This document shows positions 49,601-59,328 of a stretch of 64,000 nucleotides of DNA, one piece after another. Positions within the stretch are counted from its first letter, which is position 1. The number at the start of each line of letters is the position of its first letter. Origin of the DNA: Lichenostomus cassidix (lineage: Eukaryota > Chordata > Aves > Passeriformes > Meliphagidae); NCBI GenBank assembly GCA_008360975.2, contig CM039183.1, positions 78,404,350 to 78,468,349 on the forward strand. Reading direction: 5' to 3'. The notes beneath the pieces were generated by a model. That model searched no databases. It was not told where the DNA came from and was given only the letters and a program-made list of their open reading frames with translations. The translations under genes and the position numbers were made by a program.

Positions 49601-51573
49601 CTAAAGAGCTTCGAGCTCCAGGGACACTGCCACTGTAAAGAGACTCCCAAGGCCATTGTAAGAAGGCCCTTACATGGCTGCTCCTCCACATTTCTCAGCT
49701 GGCGAGTCACATGCACTCCGCTCAAGTAATTGACTAGGGCTAGGGTTAGGATTACGGCTATGGTTAGGGTTACGGCTAGGGTTAGGGTTTTGGAGATCTC
49801 AAGAGCCTTGAGCTCCAGGAACACTGCCAATGGAATGAGCCTCCCAAGGCCATTGCAAGAATTCCCTAACATGGCTGCTCTTCCACATTTCTCATCTGGC
49901 GCGTGACAGGTACTCGGCTCAAGTAATTGACTAGGGCTAGGGTTACGGCTAGGGTACGGGGTTTGGAGATCTCAAGAGCCTTGAGCTCCAGGGACACTGC
50001 CAATGGAATGAGCCTCCCAAGGCCTTTGTGAGAAGGCCCTAACATGGCTGCTCTTCCACCTTTCTCAGCTGGCGAGTGGCAGGCACTCCGCTCAAATAAT
50101 TGACTAGGGCTAGGGTTAGGGTTACGGCTAGGGTTAGGGTTGAGAGATCTAAAGAGCCTCGTGCTCCAGGGACACTGCCAATGGAAAGAGCCTCCCAAGG
50201 CCTTTGCAAGAAGGCCGTAATATGGCTGCTCCTCCACCTTTCTCAGCTGGAGAACTCTGGCACTCTGCTCAAGTAATTGACTTGGGCTGGGGTTAGGGTT
50301 ACGGCTAGGGTTAGGGTTACGGCTAGGGTTAGGGTTGAGAGATCTAAAGAGCCTCGATTTCCAGTAACACTGCCACTGGAAAGAGTCTCCCAAGGCCGTT
50401 GCAAAAAGGCCCTAACATGGCTGCTCTTACACCATTCTCAGATGGCAAGTGAAAGGCTCTCCGCTCAAGTAAATGACAAGGGCTAGGGTTAGGGTTACGG
50501 CTAGGGTTAGGGTTGAGAGATACAAAGAGCCTCGAGCTCCAGGGATACTGCCACGTGAAAGAGCCTCCAAAGGCCATTGCAAGAAGGCCGTAATATGGCT
50601 GCTCGTCCACATTTCTCTGCTGGCGAGTGACAGGTCCTCTGCTCAAGTAATTGACTAGGGCTAGGGTTAGGGTTAGGGCTATGGTTAGGGTTATGGCTAG
50701 GGTACGGATTTTGGAGATCTCAAGAGCCTTGAGCTCCAGGGACACTGCCAATGGAATGAGCCTCCCAAAGCCTTTGTGAGAAGGCCCTAACATGGCTGCT
50801 CTTCCACCTTTCTCAGCTGGCGAGTGGCAGGCACTCCGCTCAAATAATTAACTAAGGCTAGGGTTAGGGTTACGGCTAGGGTTAGGGTTGAGAGATCTAA
50901 GCAGCCTCGAGGTCCAGGGACACTGCCACTGGAAAGAGCCTCCCAAGGCCATTGCGAGAAGGCCCTAACATAGCTGCCCCTCCACATTTCATAGCTGGCG
51001 AGTGACAGGCACTCTGCTCAAGTAATTTACTGCGTCTAGGGTTAGGGTTACGGTTAGGGTTAGGGTTGAGAGAACTAAAGAGCCTCGAGCTCCAGACACA
51101 CTTCCACTTAAAAGAGCCTCCTAAGGCCATTGCAAGAAGGCCGTAATGTGGCTGCTCCTCCACATTTCTCAGCTGGCGAGGTACAGGCACCCTACTCCAG
51201 TAATTGTCTAGGTCTAGGGTTAGGGTTACGGCTAGGGTTAGGGTTGTGAGATATAAAGAGCCTTGAGCTCCAGGGACACTGCCAGTGGAATCAGCCTCCC
51301 AAGGCCATTGTAAGAAGGCCCTTACATGGCTGCTCTTCCACCTTTCTCAGCTGGCGAGTGGTAGGCACTCTGCTCAAGTAATTGACTAGGGCTAGTGTTA
51401 GGGTTACGGCTAGGGTTAGGGCTAGGGTTAGGGTTGAGAGATCTAAAGAGCCTCACACTCCAGACACATTACCACTGGAAAGAGCCTCCCAATGCCATTG
51501 CAAAATGGCCCTAACATGGCTTCTCTTCCACCTTTCTCAGCTGGCGAGTGGCAGGCACTCCGCTCAAATAATT
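46653..51573 (+). repeat. Higher-order copy B (about 4.16 kb without the LTR)
   Basis: This copy starts with the monomer at 46,653, is interrupted by an LTR-like insertion (46,769-47,520), and continues to 51,573. It lacks the four-monomer block seen in A (44,210-44,975) and C (53,890-54,655); the junction lies near 49,345. It has three monomers at about 50,345-50,885 that A lacks. Confidence 0.85.
46769..47520 (-). mobile_element. LTR-like insertion (752 bp) inside the satellite
   Basis: Non-satellite sequence interrupts a monomer whose two paralogues (about 42,325-42,340 and 51,680-51,695) are intact. A 5-bp duplication GGCCC flanks it (46,764-46,768 and 47,521-47,525). On the minus strand it begins TGTGGCAGGACAGACACC followed by a C10 run, has TATAAAA at 47,334-47,340 and AATAAA at 46,898-46,903, and ends CACGCAAGATC. 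This looks like a solo retroviral LTR, although the end is TC rather than the usual CA. No viral coding region is present. Confidence 0.7.
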
Positions 51574-54500
51574 GACTAGGGCTAGGGTTAGGGTTACGGC
51601 TAGGGTTACAGTTGAGAGATCTAATGAGCCTCCAACTCCAGACACACTGCCACTGGAAAGAGCCTCCCAAGGCGATTGCAAGTAGGCCCTAACACAGCTG
51701 CTCCTCCAAGTGTCTCAGCTAGAGAACACAGGCAGTCTGCTCAACTAACTGACTAGAGCTAGGGTCGGGGTTGAGAGTTCTAATGAGCCTCGAGCTCCAT
51801 GGACACTGCCACTGGAAAGAGCCTCCCAAGGCCATTGTAAGAAGGCCCTAACATGGCTGCTCTTCCATCTTTCTCAGCTGGCGAGTGAAGGGCACTCTAA
51901 TGAATTAAATGACTAGGGCTAGGGTTAGGGTTACGACTAGGGTTAATGATGAGAGATCTAACGAGCCGCGAGCTCCAGACACACTGCCACTGGAAAGAGC
52001 CTCCCAAAGCCATTGCAAGAAGGCCCTAACATGGCTGCTCCTCCACCTTTCTCAGCTGGAGAACACTGGCACTCTGCTAAAGCAATTGACTAGGGCTAGG
52101 GTTAGGGTTACGGCTAGGGTTAGGGTTGAGAGATCGAAGGAGCCTCGAGCTCCAGGGACACTGCCACTGGAAAGAGCCTCCCAAGACCTTTGCAAGAAGG
52201 CCGTAATATGGCTGGTTCTCCACATTTCTCAGCCGGCGAGGTACAGGCACGCTGCTCTAGTAATTGACTAGGGCTAGGGTTAGGGTTACGGCTAGGGTTT
52301 GCGTTGTGGAGATCTCAAGAGCCTTGAGCTCCAGGGACACTGCCAATGGAAAGAGCCTCCCAAGGCCATTGCAAGAAGGCCCTAACATGGCTGCTCTTCC
52401 ACCTTTCTCACCTGGCGAGTGAAAGGCACTCTGCTCAAGTAATTGACTAGGGCTAGGGTTAGGGTTACGGCTAGGGTTAGGGTTAGGGTTGAGAGATCTA
52501 AAGAGTCTCCAATTCCAGAAAAACAGCCATTGGAAAGAGAATCCCAAGGCCATTGTAAGAAGGGCCTAACATGGCTGCTCCTTCACATTTTTCAGCTGGC
52601 GAGTGACATGCACTCCGCTCAAGTAATTGACTAGGGCTAGGGTTAGGGTTAGGGTTACGGCTATGGTTAGGGTTACGGCTAGGGTTAGGGTTGAGAGATC
52701 TAACGAGCCTCGAGCCTTAGGGACACTGCCACTGGAAAGTGCCTCCCAAGGCCATTGCAAGAAGGCCCTAACATGGCTGCTCTTCCACCTTTCTCACCTG
52801 GCGAGTGAAAGGCAGTCTGCTCAAGTAATTGACTAGGGCTAGGGTTAGGGTTACGGCTAGGGTTAGGGTTAGGGTTGAGAGATCTAAAGAGTCTCCAATT
52901 CCAGAAAAACAGCCATTGGAAAGAGAATCCCAAGGCCATTGTAAGAAGGGCCTAACATGGCTGCTCCTTCACATTTTTCAGCTGGCGAGTGACATGCACT
53001 CCGCTCAAGTAATTGACTAGGGCTAGGGTTAGGGTTAGGGTTACGGCTATGGTTAGGGTTACGGCTAGGGTTAGGGTTGAGAGATCTAACGAGCCTCGAG
53101 CCTTAGGGACACTGCCACTGGAAAGAGCCTCCTAAGGCCATTGTAATAAGGCACTACCATGGTTGCTCCTCCACCTTTCTCAGCTGGAGAACACTGGCGC
53201 TCTGCTCAAGTAATTGACTAGGGGTAGGGTTAGGGTTACGGCTAGGGTTCGGGTTGTGGAGATCAAAAGAGCCTCCAACTCCAGAAACATTTCCGCTGGA
53301 AAGAGCCTCCCAAGGCCGTTGCAAGAAGGCCCTAATATGGCTGCTCCTCCACCTTTCTCAGCTAGAGAGCACAGGCACTCAGCTCACGTAATTTACTGCG
53401 GCTAGCGTTAGGGTTACGGCTAGGGTTCGGGTTGAGACATCTAATGAGCCTCGAGCTCCAGGGACACTGCCACTGGAAAGAACCGCCCTAGGCCATTGCA
53501 AGAAAACCCTAAGAAGCTGCTCTTCCATCTTTCTCAGCTGGCGAGTGCAGGGCACTCTTCAGAATTAAATGACTAGGGCTAGGGTTAGGGTTACGACTAG
53601 GGTTAATGATGAGAGATCTAACGAGCCGTGAGCTCCAGACACACTGCAACTGGAAAGAGCCTCCCAAAGCCATTGCAAGAAGGCCCTAATATGGCTGCTC
53701 CTCAACCTTTCTCAGCCGGAGAACACTGGCGCTCTGCTCAAGTAATTGACTAGGGGTAGGGTTAGGGTTACGGCTAGAGTTAATGATGAGAGATCTAACG
53801 AGCCGCGAGCTCCAGGGACACTGCCACTGGAAAGAGCCTCCCAAGGCCTTTGCGAGAAGGCCCTAACATGGCTGCTCTTCCACCTTTCTCAGCTGACGAG
53901 TGAAAGGCACTCTGCTCAAGTAATTGACTAGGGCTAGGGTTAGGGTTACGGCTAGGGTTAGGGTTACAGCTAGGGTTCTGGTTGTGGAGATCTCAAGAGC
54001 CTTGATCTCCAGGGACACTGCCAGTGGAAACAGCCTCCCAAGGCCTTTGCGAGAAGGCCCTAAATAGCTGCTCTTCCACCTTTCTCAGCTGGCGAGTGGC
54101 AGGCACTCCGCTCAAATAATTAACTAGGGCTAGGGTTAGGGTTACGGCTAGGCTTAGGGTTGAGAGATCTCAAGAGCCTCGAGCTCCAGGGACACTGCCA
54201 CTGGAAAGAGCCTCCCAAGGCCATTGTAAGAAGGCACTAATATGGCTGCTCCTCCACCTTTCTCAGCTGGCAAGTGACAGGAACTCCGCTCAAGTAATTG
54301 ACTAGGGCTAGGGTTAGGATTACGGCTAGGGTTAGGGTTACGGCTAGGGTTAGGGTTATGGCTAGTGTTAATGTTAAGAGATCTAACGAGCCGCAAGCTC
54401 CAGACACACTGCCACTGGGAAGAGCCTCCAACGGCCATTGCAAGAAGGCCCTAATATGGCTGCTCCTCCGCCTTTCTCAGCTAGAGAGCACCCGCACTCA

Positions 54501-56715
54501 GATCACGTAACTTACTGCGGCTAGCGTTAGGGTTACGGCTAGGGTTAGGGTTGAGACATCTAATGAGACTCGAGCTCCAGGGACACTGCCACTGGAAAGA
54601 GCCGCCCTAGGCCGTTGCAAGACAGCCCTAACATGGCTGCTCTTCCACCTTTCTCAGCTGTCGAGTGACAGGCACTCTGCTCAAGTAATTGACTAGGGCT
54701 AGGGTTAGGGTTAAAGCTAGGGTTAGGGTTGAGAGAACTAAAGAGCCTCGAGCTCCAGGGACACTGCCACTGGAAAGAGTCTCCCAAGGCCGTTGCAAGA
54801 AGGCCCTAACATGGCTGCTCATTCACCATTCTGAAATGGCGAATGGCAGGCACTCTGCTCAAGTAATTGACTAGGGCAAGGCTTAGGGTTACGGCTAGGG
54901 TTACAGTTGAGAGATCTAAAGAGCTTCGAGCTCCAGGGACACTGCCACTGTAAAGAGACTCCCAAGGCCATTGTAAGAAGGCCCTTACATGGCTGCTCCT
55001 CCACATTTCTCAGCTGGCGAGTCACATGCACTCCGCTCAAGTAATTGACTAGGGCTAGGGTTAGGATTACGGCTATGGTTAGGGTTACAGCTAGGGTTAG
55101 GGTTTTGGAGATCTCAAGAGCCTTGAGCTCCAGGAACACTGCCAATGGAATGAGCCTCCCAAGGCCATTGCAAGAATTCCCTAACATGGCTGCTCTTCCA
55201 CATTTCTCATCTGGCGAGTGACAGGTACTCGGCTCAAGTAATTGACTAGGGCTAGGGTTACGGCTAGGGTACGGGGTTTGGAGATCTCAAGAGCCTTGAG
55301 CTCCAGGGACACTGCCAATGGAATGAGCCTCCCAAAGCCTTTGTGAGAAGGCCCTAACATGGCTGCTCTTCCACCTTTCTCAGCTGGCGAGTGGCAGGCA
55401 CTCCGCTCAAATAATTGACTAGGGCTAGGGTTAGGGTTACGGCTAGGGTTAGGGTTGAGAGATCTAAAGAGCCTCGAGCTCCAGGGACACTGCCACTGGA
55501 AAGAGCCTCCCAAGGCCTTTGCAAGAAGGCCCTAACATGGCTGCTCCTCCACCTTTCTCAGCTGGAGAACTCTGGCACTCTGCTCAAGTAATTGACTTGG
55601 GCTGGGGTTAGGGTTACGGCTAGGGTTAGGGTTACGGCTAGGGTTAGGGTTACGGCTAGGGTTAGGGTTGTGAGATCTAAAGAGCCTCGATTTCCAGCAA
55701 CACTGCCACTGGAAAGAGTCTCCCAAGGCCGTTGCAAAAAGGCCCTAACATGGCTGCTCTTACACCATTCTAAGATGGCAAGAAAGGCTCTCCGCTCAAG
55801 TAAATGACAAGGGCTAGGGTTAGGGTTACGGCTAGGGTTAGGGTTGAGAGATACAAAGAGCCTCGAGCTCCAGGGATACTGCCACTGGAATGAGCCTCCC
55901 AAGGCCATTGCAAGAAGGCCGTAATATGGCTGCTCGTCCACATTTCTCTGCTGGCGAGTGACAGGTACTCGGCTCAAGTAATTGACTAGGGCTAGGGTTA
56001 TGGTTAGGGTTACAGTTGAGACATCAAAGGAGCCTCAAGCTCCAGACACACTTCCACTTAAAAGAGCCTCCTAAGGCCATTCCAAGAAGGCCGTAATGTG
56101 GCTGCTCCTCCACATTTCTCAGCTGGCGAGGTACAGGCACCCTACTCCAGTAATTGTCTAGGTCTAGTGTTAGGGTTACGGCTAGGGTTAGGGTTACAGC
56201 TAGGGTTCGGGTTGTGGAGATCTGAAGAGCCTTGAGGTCCAGGGACACTGCCTCTGGAAAGAGCCTCCCAAGGCCTTTGCGAGAAGGCCCTAACATGGCT
56301 GCTCTTCCACCTTTCTCAGCTGGCGAGTGACAGGAACTCCGCTCAAGTAATAGACTAGGGCTGGGGTTAGGATTACGGCTAGGGTTAGGGTTGAGAGATT
56401 TAAGGAGCCTCACACTGCAGACACATTACCTCTGGAAAGAGCCTCCCAGTGCCGTTGAAAAACTGCCCTAACATGGCTGCTCTTACGCCATTCTCAGATG
56501 GCAAGAAAAGGCACTCCGCTCAAGTAATTGACTAGGGCTAGGGTTAGGGTTATGGCTAGGGTTAGGGCTAGGGTTAGGGTTGAGAGATCTAAAGAGCCTC
56601 ACACTCCAGACACATTACCACTGGAAAGAGCCTCCCAATGCCATTGCAAAATGGCCCTAACATGGCTTCTCTTCCACCTTTCTCAGCTGGCGAGTGGCAG
56701 GCACTCGGCTCAATA
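51574..56715 (+). repeat. Higher-order copy C (about 5.14 kb)
   Basis: This copy has the same diagnostic variants as A and B, plus a 386-bp two-monomer direct duplication (52,443-52,828 matching 52,829-53,214). Its right part (about 55,980-56,715) is rearranged compared with A and B. Confidence 0.8.
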
Positions 56716-58249
56716 ATTTACTACGGCTAGGGTTAGGGTTACGGCTAGGGTTAGGGTTGAGAGATCTAAGGAGCCATGAGCTCCAGGGACACTTCCAGTG
56801 GAAACAGCCTCCCAAGGCCATTGCAAGAAGGCCCTAACATGGCTGCTCCTCCACCTTTCTCAGCTGGAGAACACTGGCACTCTGCTCAAGTAATTGACAA
56901 GGGCTAGGGTTAGGGTTACGGCTAGGGTTAGGGTTGAGGGACCTAAAGAGCCTCGAGCTCCAGGGACACTGCCACTGGAAAGAGCCTCCCAAGGCCATTG
57001 CAAGAAGGCCCTAACATGGCTGCTCTTCCACCTTTCTCAGATGCAAGTGAAAGGCACTCCGCTCAAGTAATTGAATAGGGCTAGGGTTAGGGTTGCGGCT
57101 ATGGTTAGGGTTACGGCTAGGGTTAGGGTTTTGGAGATCTCAAGAGCCTTGAGCTCCAGGAACACTGCCAATGGAATGAGCCTCCCAAGGCCATTGCAAG
57201 AACGCCCTAATATGGCTGCTCCTCCACATTTCTCATCTGGCGAGGACAGGTACTCTGCTCAAGTAATTGACTAGGGCTAGGGTTACGGCTAGGGTAGGGT
57301 TTGGAGATCTCAAGAGCCTTGAGCTCCAGGCACACTTCCAAGGAAGAGCTTCCCAAAGCCTTTGTGAGAAGGCCCTAACATGGCTGCTCTTACACCTTTC
57401 TCAGCTGGCGAGTGGCAGGCACTCTGCTCAAATAATTGACTATGGCTAGGGCTAGGGTTACGGCTAGGGTTAGGGTTGAGAGATCTAAAGAGCCTCGAGC
57501 TCCAGGGACACTGCTGATGGAAAGAACTTCCCATGGCCATTGCAAGAAGGCCTTAACATTGCTTCTCCTCCACATTTCTTTGCTGGAGGACACTGGCACT
57601 CTGCTCAGGTAATTGACTAGGGCTAGGGTATGGGTTACGGCTAGGGTTAGGGTTACTGCTAGGATTCAGGTTGTGGAGATCTAAAGAGCCTTGAGCTCCA
57701 GGGACACTGCCACTGGAAAGAGCTTCCAAAGGCCATTGCAAGAAGGCCCTAACATGGCTGCTCTTACACCTTTCTCAGCTGGAGAAGAAATGCACTCTGC
57801 TGAAGTAATTGACTAGGGCTAGTGTTAGGGTTACGGCTAGGGTTAGGGTTGAGAGATCTAAAGAGCCTCGAGCCTTAGGGACACTGCCAGTGGAAAGAGC
57901 CTCCCAAGGCCATTGCAAGAAGGCTGTAACATGGCTGCTCTTCCACCTTTTTCAGCTGGCGAGTGACAAGCACTCTGCTCAAGTAATTGACTAGGGCTAG
58001 GGTTAGGGTTACGGCTAGGGTTAGGGTTAGGGTTATGGCTTTGGTTAGGGTTGTGAGATCTAACGATCCTCGAGCTCCAGACACACTGCTACTGGAAAGA
58101 GCCTCCCAAGGCCATTGTGAGAAGGCCCTAACATGACTGTTCCTCCACCTTTCTCAGCTGGCGAGTGACAGTCATTCTTGTCAAGTAAGTAACTAGGGCT
58201 TGTGTAGTGTTATGTCTAGGGTTATTGTTTAAAGATCTAAAGAACCTCC
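56716..58249 (+). repeat. Right edge of the satellite, diverged monomers
   Basis: About eight monomers do not continue the higher-order pattern. They carry more changes, for example AATAGGGCTAGGG and GGGTTGCGGCTATGG near 57,073. The last head at about 58,195-58,225 is barely recognisable (GGGCTTGTGTAGTGTTATG), and the array stops after AAAGATCTAAAGAACCTCC. Edge decay is typical of satellites homogenised in the middle. Confidence 0.85.
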
Positions 58250-59223
58250 GTGGATTTTCTCTAGGGAAAGGCTTCATGGAGGTATCAGTAGTAATAGCTT
58301 TGGAGAGGAAGCAGGAGTGGTAATGCAATAGTGCCATGATATACACAGGAAGGCCTTTGCAATCTGCTAAATTTTGTAGTGCTTAAGTACACCCAGAAGA
58401 TTGTAAATAAGTGTTAGGGAAATAAAATTTGTAGAGCAAGGGAGCAATAAAGGCTCAGTGTATCATTAAACAGTGATTAAAGTACTAAATGCAGATATGT
58501 TTCCTTTGCAGCTCTTTAAATGCTTAGAAAAATCATCTGTTGAATATGGTGTGATCAGGATGCAAACACAAAACCTGCCAAGCATGTAGCTGAAATGTAT
58601 TCAATCAACAGCTGCTTCTCAAAGGGAAGCTGAAGATGGAATAGCCAGGGGTGTGCCCTGGGCATTGTTGAGAGTGGCAGGCACCAAGGAATGTGCAGTA
58701 CAGTGGGCAGCCCTGAGCAACCACCACTGCAGTGGCAGGGGGGGTCCCCAAAGCTGCTTCCTAAAAGCCTCTAGGTGAAACTCATATGAAGCTCAGATTT
58801 TCTTTGCATACCTCAGTGGTATGAAATGACCACTTCTCTGCTCAGACTGTGTAGGCAAAAAGAAGAATATAAATCGCAGCAACAAATTTTCAGCCAATAT
58901 TGAAGTTTTCTTTTTCATTTTTATAAAATTAATGTGGGAAAGTTCAAAGCAGCGTCTATCAAATTTATGCATTTTCAAATACACCGTCCTAGAAATTTCA
59001 CACCTAGGATTTTAAGGAAAATAAATGACAATATTTTTCATTACTAGTACTAATATTTCAATGTATTGAAATAGTTCATTATATTCATTTGCAATATTAA
59101 AAAGACAGGAAAAATATATGGAACCTAATAGGCAAAACATTGGAATGGTTTCTATAAGGACGCATCAGCAAAGAGGTGAGGCTAGAAATGTGTTCAAGAT
59201 GTGTTTGCATCTTCTGCTCGGTG
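58250..59223. other. Intergenic DNA right of the satellite
   Basis: About 1 kb of unique sequence with no gene or repeat recognised. Confidence 0.55.
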
Positions 59224-59328
59224 TTATGGTTTAGTGGTTTAGGGGTTACAGTGGCCTTTCTGGGTGGGAGGTTGGACTGGATCATCTTGAAGGTCTCTTC
59301 CAACCTTGATGATTCTATGATTCTATGA
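59224..59328 (+). mobile_element. CR1 LINE 3' terminus
   Basis: About 105 bp of sense CR1 3' end: GGGAGGTTGGACTGGATCAT, then GAAGGTCTCTTCCAACCTTG, ending GATTCTATGATTCTATGA with the octamer tail repeated. Confidence 0.95.

Larger units (their letters stand above)
41985..58249 (+). repeat. Telomere-like higher-order satellite array
   Basis: The array is made of about 80 monomers of roughly 175-235 bp. Each has a telomere-like head and a constant body. The head is built from GGGTTAGGGTTACGGCTA, an 18-bp unit combining TTAGGG, TTACGG and CTAGGG hexamers, present one to four times. The body runs from GAGAGATCTAAAGAGCCTCG through CTCCAGGGACACTGCCACTGG, AAAGAGCCTCCCAAGGCC, GAAGGCCCTAACATGGCTGC and CCACCTTTCTCAGCTGGCGA to GCTCAAGTAATTGACTAGGG. 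Sampled monomer starts are 42,560, 42,738, 42,915, 43,148, 43,333 and 43,533. All monomers face the same way, G-rich strand on plus. Monomers vary noticeably within a copy, while the three higher-order copies are almost identical. I know no named family for it. Confidence 0.95.

Noticed and set aside
42558..57994. Dozens of 60-177 codon frames with RVRVTA, NPNPSR and LERASQGHCKKALTWLL-like repeats
   Set aside because: They are translations of satellite monomers. Plus-strand copies end at the same GACTAG stop in each monomer, and monomer lengths are not consistently multiples of three. No start, promoter or splice context.
41985..58249. A true chromosome end or a telomere-fusion scar
   Set aside because: Pure TTAGGG runs are at most two or three units and always alternate with variant hexamers and a non-telomeric body. 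Unique DNA continues on both sides, and there is no head-to-head inversion of the G-rich strand.
41985..58249. CRISPR-like regular repeat array
   Set aside because: The spacing is regular, but the whole monomer is repeated with no unique spacers, and the genome is a vertebrate one.
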